Positions 44,330 through 52,200 of a stretch of 64,000 nucleotides of DNA are shown here, piece after piece. The stretch covers positions 1-64,000 of the forward strand of contig DATLCC010000087.1 of assembly GCA_035526585.1 (NCBI GenBank). The letters run 5' to 3'. The notes under the pieces are model-generated. The model saw only the letters and a list, made by a program, of their open reading frames with translations, did no database searches and had not been told where the DNA came from. The translations under genes and the position numbers were made by a program. This DNA comes from JAJPHT01 sp035526585. Lineage in GTDB: Archaea > Thermoplasmatota > SW-10-69-26 > JACQPN01 > JAJPHT01. Within the stretch, counting starts at the first letter, position 1. Every line of letters begins with the position of its first letter.

Positions 44330-45028
44330 TCAAAGCGCGCCAAGGCCCCCGAGCTGCTCCTCTGCCTGCCTGGCCCACCCCTTGTTGGCGACGGGGGACG
44401 CGGGGCTCGGATGGAGCACGCGGCCGATCCTCGCGCGGTCCCCGACCACGCGGCGTGCCCGCTCCTCGGCGAACCGGCCGACGCCCACGACGATCTCCGG
44501 CGCGAGCGCGCGCACGACGGCGTCGAGGTGCGCGTCGCACGCGGTCTCGAGCGCTTCGACCGCTTTCGCGCCCAGCTGCGGCGGCGTCAGGTTCTTGCCG
44601 GCCTCGTCGAAGAAAAGGAGCGGGCAGTAGTTGACGATGAAGAAGCGCTCGAAGAACGCGGGCGCGGCGCCGTAGCGCCCTTGCGCCCAGCCATAGAGGC
44701 GCGAACCGGAGGGCTCGCGGCGCGCGCAGGCGAAGCCGGTGACGGGGCGCTTGGGGTGCGCTCGGGCGGGCTGCGCGTGCTCGCCGGAGATCCCCATCCA
44801 GTCGCGCACGTAGACGACGTCGCCGAAGGGGACTCCCGTCTGGCCCATGCCCCACGGACCCGGGTTCATGCCGACGAGGAGCGCGCGGCGCTTCCCCTTC
44901 CCGAACGTCTCGGCATACTTCGCGTGCGCGCCCCAGGCGTAGCGCAGCGGGTTGTAGACGTAGGGCGCGAGATGGTCGAGCGCGTCGCAACGGTCGCGAA
45001 GCGTCTTCGCCGCCTCGAGCACGGACAT
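44330..45028 (-). CDS. SMUG1-like uracil-DNA glycosylase, copy A
   Basis: A 232-residue member of the uracil-DNA glycosylase superfamily. GMNPGPWGMGQTGVPFGDV is the SMUG1-type motif 1, NYCPLLFFD the uracil-binding segment, and HPSPASPVANKGW motif 2 with the catalytic His. It should remove uracil or oxidised pyrimidines from DNA. A near paralogue lies 24 bases upstream on the same strand and uvrA beyond it. Start ATG at 45028. Confidence 0.85.
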   Translation of the reverse strand: MSVLEAAKTLRDRCDALDHLAPYVYNPLRYAWGAHAKYAETFGKGKRRALLVGMNPGPWGMGQTGVPFGDVVYVRDWMGISGEHAQPARAHPKRPVTGFACARREPSGSRLYGWAQGRYGAAPAFFERFFIVNYCPLLFFDEAGKNLTPPQLGAKAVEALETACDAHLDAVVRALAPEIVVGVGRFAEERARRVVGDRARIGRVLHPSPASPVANKGWARQAEEQLGGLGAL

Positions 45029-45052
45029 GCGACGGGCAAGCGCCTGACCGCT

Positions 45053-45733
45053 CTAAAGGATGGCGTCGAGATCCTCGCCCCATCCGGCGTTGTTGGCCGG
45101 GTTCGCGGGCGACGGGTGACGGACGGCATGGATCGCGGCAGAGGGCGCGATGCGCCGCACCTGCGCCTCGACGAACTGGCCCATCGGGACGAGGACGCAG
45201 GGCGCGAGCGCGTCCAACGCATCCTCGAGCCAGGCGTCGCACGCCGGCTGCAGGCGCGCGAGCGCGTGCTTCGCGAGCGACGGCAGCGGAATGTTGCGCC
45301 CCTGTGCATCGAGGAGAAGGAGCGGGCAATAATTGGTCACGAAGCAGCGCTCGAAGAACGCCTTCGCGGTGCCGAATCGCCGCTTGGCCCAGCCGTAGAA
45401 TTTGCCGCCGCTGGGATCGCTGCGGGTGGAATCGAAGCCGAGGATCGGCCGCTTCGGATGCGTCCTCAGAGGTGGCGCCACGTGGCCCCCGATGCCCATC
45501 CACCCGTGCGCCCACGCGACGTCCGCGAAGGGGACGCCCGTCTGCGCCATGCCCCACGGACCCGGGTTCATGCCGACGAACAAGGCGCGCCCGCGGGCGT
45601 CGCCGTAGGCGCGGAGGTACTTCTCGTGCGGATCCCAGGCGTAGCGGAGCGGGTGGTAGGCGTGCGCGACGCCGGGGAGCTCCACCTCGTCCAGCGCGTC
45701 CCTCAGGCGCGCTGCTGCCTCCACGAGCCGCAT
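45053..45733 (-). CDS. SMUG1-like uracil-DNA glycosylase, copy B
   Basis: A 226-residue paralogue of the downstream gene. GMNPGPWGMAQTGVPFADV, NYCPLLLLDAQGRNIPLP and HPSPANPANNAGW are the same three motifs with small changes. The pair shares about half of visible positions, indicating an old duplication. Start ATG at 45733, 46 bases downstream of the uvrA stop, so uvrA-SMUG1B-SMUG1A-unknown is probably one repair unit. Confidence 0.85.
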   Translation of the reverse strand: MRLVEAAARLRDALDEVELPGVAHAYHPLRYAWDPHEKYLRAYGDARGRALFVGMNPGPWGMAQTGVPFADVAWAHGWMGIGGHVAPPLRTHPKRPILGFDSTRSDPSGGKFYGWAKRRFGTAKAFFERCFVTNYCPLLLLDAQGRNIPLPSLAKHALARLQPACDAWLEDALDALAPCVLVPMGQFVEAQVRRIAPSAAIHAVRHPSPANPANNAGWGEDLDAIL

Positions 45734-45778
45734 GGCTTGCGGTGGGCCCCTCGTGCCAAGAGGTTGGCGGCTGCCTCT

Positions 45779-48679
45779 TCACCGAGCCCGGGCCGTGGGC
45801 GCCTTCTTTCCGCTCGAAGTCGGCGCGGCAGCGCCGACTTCGCGAGCGAGGAGCGGTTTGAGGAACTGGCCGGTGTAGCTTTCTGGGACCGCGGCGACTT
45901 GTTCGGGCGTGCCTTCGGCGACGATGCGGCCCCCTTTTTCGCCGCCTTCGGGACCGAGGTCGACGAGCCAGTCGGCGTGTTTGATGACGTCGAGGTTGTG
46001 CTCGATGACGAGGACCGTGTTGCCGGTGTCCGCAAGGCGGTCGAGGACGCCGAGGAGGCGCTCGATGTCGGCGAAGTGCAGCCCTGTCGTGGGCTCGTCG
46101 AGGATGTAGAGCGTCTTTCCGGTGGCGCGCTTCTGGAGCTCGGTCGCGAGCTTCACGCGCTGGGCTTCGCCGCCGGAAAGGGTGGTGCTGCTCTGCCCCA
46201 GGCGCATGTAGCCGAGGCCGACGTCGAGAAGCGTCTGGAGGGCGCGCTTCATCGCGGGCACGGCCTCGAAGAACGTGTGCGCTTCCTCGACCGTCATGTC
46301 GAGGACCTCCTTGATCGTCTTGCCCTTGTAGCGCACCTGGAGGGTCTCGCGGTTGTAGCGCGCGCCTTTGCATTCTTCGCAGGGGACGTACACGTCGGCG
46401 AGGAAGTGCATCTCGATCTTCACGGTGCCGTCGCCCTCGCACGCCTCGCAGCGGCCGCCTTTCACGTTGAAGCTGAACCTCCCCGGCTGGTAGCCGCGCG
46501 ACTTCGCGTCGGGCGTCTGGGCGTAGAGGTCGCGGATGTTCGTGAAGAGGCCCGTGTAGGTCGCCGGGTTCGAGCGCGGCGTGCGGCCGATGGGCGACTG
46601 GTCGATGATGATGACCTTGTCGATCTGCTCGATCCCCTCGAGCTTCGCGTGCTTCCCGGGCTGCTCCATCGCGCCGTTGAGCTTGCGAGCGAGCGCCTTG
46701 TAGAGCACGTCGTTGATGAGCGTGGACTTTCCGGATCCCGACACGCCGGTGACGCAGACGAACTTGCCGAGCGGAAAGCGCGCGTCGACGTTCTTGAGGT
46801 TGTTCTCGCGAGCGTTCTTCACGACGAGCGCCTTGCCGGTGCCTTCGCGCCGAACCGAGGGGATCGAGATCTGGCGCTTGCCGCTCATGAACTGCCCCGT
46901 GATGCTCTTCGGGTTGCGCAGGATCTGCGCGGGCGTCCCTTCGGCGATGATCTGCCCGCCGTGCTCCCCGGCACCGGGCCCCAGGTCCACGACCCAGTCC
47001 GCCGCGCGGATCATCTCCTCGTCGTGCTCGACGACAAGGAGCGTGTTGCCAAGCTCGCGCAGCCCCTTCAGCGACTCGATGAGACGCTGGTTGTCGCGCT
47101 GGTGAAGGCCGATCGAGGGCTCGTCCAGGATGTAGAGCACGCCGACGAGCCCGGAGCCTATCTGCGTGGCGAGGCGGATGCGCTGCCCTTCGCCGCCCGA
47201 GAGCGTCGCGCTGCTGCGATCCAGCGTCAGGTAGTCCAGCCCGACGTCGATCATGAACTTGAGCCGCTCGCGGATCTCCTTCACGACCTCGTGCGCGATG
47301 TGCTTCGAGCGGTCGTCGAGCGACTGCTCGTACTCGAGGAACCACCCGTAGAGACGCCCGACGGGCATGGACGAGACGTCGGCGATGCTCTTCCCGGCCA
47401 CGAGGACATGCAGGATCTCAGGCTTCAACCGCTGCCCCTTGCACGCCTTGCAAGGCTTCGATGCCATGAGCCCCTGGATCGACTCGCGCTTCGACTCGCT
47501 CTCCGTCTCCTTGAAGTAGCGCTGGAGGCGAGGCACGATGCCTTCGAACATGTCGTACCCCTCCCAGATGCGGCCGCTCGACATCTCGTACTTCACCTTG
47601 ATGCGGCGATCCGTCCCGTAGAGGATGACCTCCTTCGCGCTGTCGCTGAGCGACTTCCACGGCGTGGCCATGCTGAACTTGAACGCGCGCGCCAGCTGCT
47701 CCAGCTCGTAGAGTACCCACGGCATCGAGCGCTTCACCGTCCCATGCAGGCAGCCATCGTGGAGCGACGCCTCCGCGTCGGCGATGATCACGTCGGGATC
47801 GACCTCGAGCGAGAAGCCCAGGCCCACGCAATCCGGACACGCCCCGTGCGGCGCGTTGAACGAGAACGATCGCGGAGCGAGCTCAGCCATCGAGAATCCG
47901 CATTTCGTGCACGCGAACTTCTCGCTGTAGACGTCCAGCTGCGGCTCGACGTCCTTCAAGACCCGCATCTCGCCCTCGCCCAGCTTCAGGCACTGCTCGA
48001 CGGAATCGGTGAGGCGCTGGCGCGCGTCCGCCGACCGGTCCGCCTTGCGGACCACGATGCGGTCGACGACGATCTCGATCGTGTGCTTCTCGTAGCGCGC
48101 GAGCTTCCAGTCGTCGTCCACGGTGCCCAGCGCGCCGTTCACCCGCACGCGCTCGAACCCTTGCGACTTGTACTCGGCGAAATTCTTCTTGTACTCGCCC
48201 TTGCGGTCCTTCACGACCGGCGCGAGGAGATGCAGCTTCGTCCCCTCGGGGTAGGCGAGCAGCCGCTCGACGATCCCGTCGGGCGTCTGCCCCTTGATCG
48301 GCGTGCCATCCTTCGGACAGTGCGGCTGGCCGAGGTTCGCGTAGAGGACGCGAAGGTAGTCGAAGATCTCCGTGATCGTGCCGACGGTGGAGCGAGGATT
48401 CTTCGACGTCGTCTTCTGGTCGATCGAGATCGCGGGGGAGAGGCCTTCGATGCTGTCGCAGTCGGGCTTCTCCATCTGGCCGAGGAACTGGCGCGCGTAG
48501 GCAGAGAGCGACTCGACGTAACGCCGCTGGCCTTCCGCGTAGAGCGTATCGAAGGCCAGGCTCGACTTGCCCGACCCCGAGAGGCCGGTGATGACCACGA
48601 GCTTGTCTCGGGGGAGCGTCACGTCCACGTTCTTGAGGTTGTGCTCGCGCGCACCCCTTACGATGATCTCGTCTCTCAC
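45779..48679 (-). CDS. uvrA: Excinuclease ABC subunit A
   Basis: The damage-recognition ATPase of bacterial-type nucleotide excision repair, 966 residues. It has two ABC modules (GLSGSGKSSLAFDTLYAEGQRRYVESLS at the N-terminus; GVSGSGKSTLINDVL in the second half), the zinc-finger cysteines (CTKCG..CPDC; CEACEG..CEECKG), and signatures ATLSGGEGQRIRLA and TTLSGGEAQRVKLA. It starts with GTG at 48679. The last 20 residues are a low-complexity tail that contains a 12-base hairpin. UvrB is 3.5 kb away on the same strand; UvrC is not in the window. Confidence 0.97.
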   Translation of the reverse strand: MRDEIIVRGAREHNLKNVDVTLPRDKLVVITGLSGSGKSSLAFDTLYAEGQRRYVESLSAYARQFLGQMEKPDCDSIEGLSPAISIDQKTTSKNPRSTVGTITEIFDYLRVLYANLGQPHCPKDGTPIKGQTPDGIVERLLAYPEGTKLHLLAPVVKDRKGEYKKNFAEYKSQGFERVRVNGALGTVDDDWKLARYEKHTIEIVVDRIVVRKADRSADARQRLTDSVEQCLKLGEGEMRVLKDVEPQLDVYSEKFACTKCGFSMAELAPRSFSFNAPHGACPDCVGLGFSLEVDPDVIIADAEASLHDGCLHGTVKRSMPWVLYELEQLARAFKFSMATPWKSLSDSAKEVILYGTDRRIKVKYEMSSGRIWEGYDMFEGIVPRLQRYFKETESESKRESIQGLMASKPCKACKGQRLKPEILHVLVAGKSIADVSSMPVGRLYGWFLEYEQSLDDRSKHIAHEVVKEIRERLKFMIDVGLDYLTLDRSSATLSGGEGQRIRLATQIGSGLVGVLYILDEPSIGLHQRDNQRLIESLKGLRELGNTLLVVEHDEEMIRAADWVVDLGPGAGEHGGQIIAEGTPAQILRNPKSITGQFMSGKRQISIPSVRREGTGKALVVKNARENNLKNVDARFPLGKFVCVTGVSGSGKSTLINDVLYKALARKLNGAMEQPGKHAKLEGIEQIDKVIIIDQSPIGRTPRSNPATYTGLFTNIRDLYAQTPDAKSRGYQPGRFSFNVKGGRCEACEGDGTVKIEMHFLADVYVPCEECKGARYNRETLQVRYKGKTIKEVLDMTVEEAHTFFEAVPAMKRALQTLLDVGLGYMRLGQSSTTLSGGEAQRVKLATELQKRATGKTLYILDEPTTGLHFADIERLLGVLDRLADTGNTVLVIEHNLDVIKHADWLVDLGPEGGEKGGRIVAEGTPEQVAAVPESYTGQFLKPLLAREVGAAAPTSSGKKAPTARAR
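45815..45842. repeat. 12-base-arm hairpin in the 3' end of uvrA
   Basis: Arms CGAAGTCGGCGC and GCGCCGACTTCG around GGCA, in frame and encoding part of EVGAAAPTSSG in the unconserved UvrA tail. Confidence 0.6.
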
Positions 48680-48707
48680 CTAGAATCGGCCGCCCATCCC
48701 TCCGTAT

Positions 48708-48717
48708 CGTATTTAGC
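48708..48717 (-). promoter_or_regulatory. TATA-like promoter of uvrA
   Basis: GCTAAATACG on the minus strand, centred about 34 bases before the GTG at 48679, with CTAGGTG close to the start as a possible ribosome-binding site. Confidence 0.45.
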
Positions 48718-48891
48718 GGTTTGTCGGTGGCGACCGAATGGACGGGACTCGCCTCGGGGAAGGGGCCCATCCGGACCCGTCCGGATCGAGGGCCGAAGGC
48801 CCGAGAGAGGACGAATCGCAGCGAGAGACCAGTTCTTCGTCCGACCCCAGATCCGGCGGCGGCGGTGGGGCGGCTGGATCCACCGGGCGCC

Positions 48892-48927
48892 AGGTGGATC
48901 CAGGTGGATCCAGGTGGATCCAGGTGG
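48892..48927. repeat. Ten-base tandem repeat (AGGTGGATCC)
   Basis: Three exact units and a partial fourth, ending at the asparaginase stop codon. The same unit in the other orientation recurs at 63445-63494. Confidence 0.8.
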
Positions 48928-49932
48928 CTAAGGGCCCAGCGTCAGGACCGGCTTCACGCGCCCCACGACGCGCCCGCTCCAGTTCGTGAGCGTCGGCATC
49001 CACCAGGTGCCCAGCACCTCGAACGCGCGACCTTCCAACCAGGCGAGCTGGCGGAGCGCCTCGATCGTGGCGGGCGGGACCGGTCGACCTGCGCCGTCCT
49101 CCGCCTTGAGGAAGAGGCCCATGCCGGTCCGCAGGTCGCCGACGCCTTCGCACCCTTCCGCGCCGGCTTTGGCGACGAGCCGATCGTCGCTCGCGCCCAT
49201 GAGGTCCGTGTCGAAGCTTTCCCCGCCGCCCACCATCTCGGGATGGTGCACCATCGCGTCGCGCAGGCGCGCGAGCGCGGCGGCGGACGGCGGCGCGACG
49301 CCCTGCGGCATGGCGAGCCGCGCGAAGAGGAGCGCCGCGTTCGACAGCGGGAGCGCGAAGTTGGGCGCGCTGCATCCGTCCGTGCCGACGCGCACGTCGC
49401 CCTGCGGCATGCCGGCGACCTCGGCCACGCTGCGAAGGATCGCTTGCTGCGCAGCCGAGTCGCGTTGCCAGTAGTCCGCGGGGTCGCCCCCCAGATGCTT
49501 CTGCAGGAGCATCATGCCCGCGTGCTTCCCGCTGCAGTTGTGGTGCAGGGGCGTCGTGCGGCCGCCCTTCAGCGCATCTTTCGCGAGCTTCGAGCGCGGC
49601 GCGTGCGTCCCGCACTGGAGGAGTGCCGCCGATACGCCGCCCTTCTCGAGCATGCGGGCCGCGGTCTCGACGTGCAGGGGCTCGCCGCTGTGGCTTCCGC
49701 AGCAGAGCGCGAGCTCCTGCTTGGTGAGCCCGAAGGCATCCGCGGCCCCCGACGTCACGAGCGGGACGGCCTGGAAGGGCTTCGCCGCGCTGCGCAGATA
49801 CGTGACGAACGATGCGTCGCCCGCCTCGTGCACGACGCTGCCTGCCCCGTCCACGACGACCACGTGGACGCGATGCACGCTTTCCACGACGTCGCCACGC
49901 ACGATCTCGACACCCACGGGGGCCGGCTTCAC
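48928..49932 (-). CDS. L-asparaginase (AnsA-like, Rhizobium type II family)
   Basis: A 334-residue asparaginase of the thermolabile/Rhizobium etli type (COG4448), which hydrolyses asparagine to aspartate and ammonia. Recognisable are the N-terminal RSAAKPFQAVPLVTSGAAD, ALCCGSHSGEP, HNCSGKHAGMM and GTDGCSAPNFALPL. This family is unrelated to E. coli AnsA/AnsB. Start GTG at 49932. An ArsR-family regulator is immediately upstream on the same strand, 36 bases away, and may control it. Confidence 0.88.
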   Translation of the reverse strand: MKPAPVGVEIVRGDVVESVHRVHVVVVDGAGSVVHEAGDASFVTYLRSAAKPFQAVPLVTSGAADAFGLTKQELALCCGSHSGEPLHVETAARMLEKGGVSAALLQCGTHAPRSKLAKDALKGGRTTPLHHNCSGKHAGMMLLQKHLGGDPADYWQRDSAAQQAILRSVAEVAGMPQGDVRVGTDGCSAPNFALPLSNAALLFARLAMPQGVAPPSAAALARLRDAMVHHPEMVGGGESFDTDLMGASDDRLVAKAGAEGCEGVGDLRTGMGLFLKAEDGAGRPVPPATIEALRQLAWLEGRAFEVLGTWWMPTLTNWSGRVVGRVKPVLTLGP

Positions 49933-49968
49933 GCGGGAGCCAAGCCCCTCCGACGAAAGAGCCTTTCC

Positions 49969-50322
49969 TCACCCGCCGCCCACGGCGCCCGGCTGCCGGC
50001 GGAGCGCATCCGGGGCCGCGCCTGCTTCGAGCTGCGCGACGAAGGCCGTGACGGCGGCAAGCGGGGCGAGCTCGAGCGCGTACACGCGGCCGCGGCCGGC
50101 GGCGCGATCGGCGACGAGGCCGGCTTCGCGCAGGAGAGCGAGGTGCTTCGACACGGCGGGGCGGCTGATGCGGGAGAATTCGGACGCGATCTCGCCCGCG
50201 GGTCGGGAGCCGCGCGCGAGGAGCGCGAGGATCTGGCGGCGCGTGTCGTCGGCGAGCGCGCGGTAGACGAGCTCCTGCTGGGCGGGGGCCTTGCGGCGCG
50301 CGCGGGTCTTGGGGGCGGCCAT
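49969..50322 (-). CDS. ArsR-family winged-helix repressor
   Basis: A 117-residue winged-helix protein: ALADDTRRQILALLARGSRPAGEIASEF, then RISRPAVSKHLALLREAGLVADRAAGRGRVYALEL. No metal-binding cysteine cluster is seen, so it is of the non-metal SdpR-like sort. A 16-base palindrome eight bases before its ATG is a likely autoregulatory operator. It is cotranscribed with the downstream asparaginase. Confidence 0.88.
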   Translation of the reverse strand: MAAPKTRARRKAPAQQELVYRALADDTRRQILALLARGSRPAGEIASEFSRISRPAVSKHLALLREAGLVADRAAGRGRVYALELAPLAAVTAFVAQLEAGAAPDALRRQPGAVGGG

Positions 50323-50330
50323 CGCATTGT

Positions 50331-50346
50331 GTAACCGTTCGGTTAC
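50331..50346. promoter_or_regulatory. Perfect palindrome, probable ArsR operator
   Basis: Half-sites GTAACCG and CGGTTAC around TT, between the phosphoesterase stop (50350) and the arsR ATG (50322). Its position over the expected transcription start fits repression. Confidence 0.6.
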
Positions 50347-50349
50347 GCA

Positions 50350-51552
50350 TCAAGCTTGCGTTGCGCGCCGCAGCGTGACGATCGCGACCTCGGGCCAGGC
50401 GCCCACGCGCAGCGGGACCGCCCAGTAGTTCGTGCCCGGATGGATGTAGAGCGAGGACGCGTCGCGCTGATAGCTTCCCATGGCAAGCTCGAGGAACGGG
50501 CTCGCGAGGCTCCACTTCAGCCATGGGACCGAGAGCTGTCCGTGGTGCGTGTGCCCGGAGAGCGTGAGGTGCACTCCGCGCGCCTGGAGCGCGGGCCAGA
50601 GGGCGGGGTTGTGCGCGAGGGCGAGGACGAAGGCGCCCGGCGGCACGTCGGCGAGCGTCTTCGGGATGTCGGGCGCCACCTCGGGCTGCGCGTCGCCGAA
50701 CGTGCGCAGCCCAGCCGGGTCGCCCGTGCCGGCGATCCAAAGCCGCGCGCCTTGGCGCTCGATGGGCGTCGCTTCGTTCACGAGGACGCGCATCCCGGCC
50801 GCCTGCATCCCGTCGCGCACGCCCGGCCAACCCGCATACACGTCGTGGTTGCCGGCGATCGCATAGACGCCCAACGGCGCGCGAAGCGGCCCGAAGAACG
50901 CGGCGAAGCGCGCGACGTCCACGTCGTAGTCGTCCACCTGGTCGCCGGTGTGCGCGACGAGGTCGGGCTTCTCGCGCTCGACCGCGCGCACGATGCGGCG
51001 GAGGAAGCGGGCGCTCGTGTGCGGCCCCACGTGGAGGTCGGAGAGCTGCGCGATGCGCACGCCATCGAACGCCTCGGGAAGATCGGCGAACGTGAACGTG
51101 AGCCGTCGGACGACGAGCGCCTTGGAGCCGACGTAGCCCACGACGATGAGGAGGAGCGCCGCCGCGCCCGCGAGGAGCGCGCCCGTGCGTCCCGCCGCGA
51201 GCGGCGCGTGGAAAGGGAGGCCCAGCACGAAGCCGAACGCGCCGGCAAGACTTGCAGGAAGAAGCACGATCTGCGCGTACCAGAAGGGGCGCATCACGAA
51301 GAGTCGTGTGGCTTTCGTGGGGTATGCGTCCGGACGGAAGCTGCGGATGAGGAGGACGATCGCAAGGAGGAGGTAGGCGTAGATGGCGACGAAAGGCCAC
51401 CAGCCGCCGGGCGCAAGGCCGTGCAGGAGTGCCGCCACGACCGCGAGGTGGAGCGTGGTCCAACCGGTGAAGACGAGGGCGACGCGCGGGAGGAAGCTGG
51501 ATGTCGTGGGCTTCTCCCGTGTGGGTGCTGCGGTGGCCGTCGCGTCCGTCAC
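50350..51552 (-). CDS. Membrane-anchored metallophosphoesterase
   Basis: About 400 residues: four hydrophobic spans in the first 140 residues (VALVFTGWTTLHLAVVAALLHGL, IYAYLLLAIVLLI and two more), then a calcineurin-type phosphoesterase domain with QLSDLHVGPH, HTGDQVDD, AGNHDVYAG, LALAHNP and LSGHTHHGQ (YkuE/YaeI-like). Substrate unknown; some relatives act on lipid pyrophosphates. The frame stays open to 51696, but that extension runs through a repeat element, so the GTG at 51552 (VTDATATAAPTREKP) is preferred. Confidence 0.85.
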   Translation of the reverse strand: MTDATATAAPTREKPTTSSFLPRVALVFTGWTTLHLAVVAALLHGLAPGGWWPFVAIYAYLLLAIVLLIRSFRPDAYPTKATRLFVMRPFWYAQIVLLPASLAGAFGFVLGLPFHAPLAAGRTGALLAGAAALLLIVVGYVGSKALVVRRLTFTFADLPEAFDGVRIAQLSDLHVGPHTSARFLRRIVRAVEREKPDLVAHTGDQVDDYDVDVARFAAFFGPLRAPLGVYAIAGNHDVYAGWPGVRDGMQAAGMRVLVNEATPIERQGARLWIAGTGDPAGLRTFGDAQPEVAPDIPKTLADVPPGAFVLALAHNPALWPALQARGVHLTLSGHTHHGQLSVPWLKWSLASPFLELAMGSYQRDASSLYIHPGTNYWAVPLRVGAWPEVAIVTLRRATQA

Positions 51553-51615
51553 AGTGCCAGTGTCGCTGCGCTTCCTCTTGGCGCTTTCTGCGACGCTCCG
51601 AGCACATCCTTGCCT

Positions 51616-51677
51616 GGGCCGAAATTTTTCTGCGGAAAAATTTCGGGTCCCCCATTCGGCAAGGACGGGAGTGGCGG
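51616..51677 (+). repeat. Dispersed palindromic element, copy 1
   Basis: GGGC, then 11-base arms CGAAATTTTTC / GAAAAATTTCG around TGCG (51620-51645), then GGGTCCCC and a GGCAAGGACGGGAGTGGCGG tail. Nearly identical to the copy at 54895. Confidence 0.8.
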
Positions 51678-51839
51678 TGTAGCCTGATCTCGGCAAAGCC
51701 TACCATCGGCTTCCACTTGTCACCGAGGACTGCCACCCCCTGCTTCCCACAAGATCGGACTATCGTTGTCGACGGGCGCCGGATCGGACGATGAAAGACT
51801 AATGATAGCATCGCGCATCATACTACACAGGGATCGCAC

Positions 51840-52085
51840 ATGCCGGTCAACGTGAAAGTCATTGCTGCGAGCGCAATTGCCATCTTGGCCCTACTTTTGG
51901 GATGGGCGGCCGTGATGGCTATCAAAGAGTGGATCACGACGAACCCCACATACGCCCTGGCGACGCTAGTGGTCGTCGGAGGCGTTGTTGTTACCGTTGC
52001 CGGTCCACGGCGCGGAGGCCGGTTCACGCCGCTCATCGGAGCGGGTATGATCATTGCGGACGTGGTGCTCTTCTATTTCGCCTAA
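51840..52085 (+). CDS. Small membrane protein
   Basis: An 81-residue hydrophobic protein: VIAASAIAILALLLGWAAVMAI, TYALATLVVVGGVVVTVAG and TPLIGAGMIIADVVLFYF give three predicted spans with short loops. No family is recognised. The upstream 51700-51838 stretch is AT-richer than average with a GACTAATGATAG box about 40 bases before the ATG. Copies of the palindromic repeat lie on both sides of the gene. Confidence 0.6.
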   Translation: MPVNVKVIAASAIAILALLLGWAAVMAIKEWITTNPTYALATLVVVGGVVVTVAGPRRGGRFTPLIGAGMIIADVVLFYFA

Positions 52086-52129
52086 GCCTGCACCATGAGG
52101 GGCCGGCGTCAAGAGCAAGATAGCACCTC

Positions 52130-52185
52130 ACACCCATCCCCGCCAGCCGTCGTGCGAAATTTTCCGCAGAAGAATTTCGCTCCCT
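52130..52185 (-). repeat. Dispersed palindromic element, copy 3
   Basis: On the minus strand GCGAAATTCTTCTGCGG then AAAATTTCGC, followed by CGGCTGGCGGGGATGGG. It lies between the convergent ends of the small membrane gene and uvrB. Confidence 0.65.
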
Positions 52186-52200
52186 CGCGTGAGCGCGGGC

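Noticed and set aside
44411..48931. 1506-codon open frame opposite uvrA and the SMUG1 genes
   Set aside because: A shadow of the minus-strand genes: its sequence shows only Arg/Ala/Glu-rich periodicity and no family motif.
51553..51696. N-terminal extension of the membrane phosphoesterase
   Set aside because: The extra 48 codons run through the palindromic repeat and have no similarity to the family; a signal-anchor start at 51552 is better.
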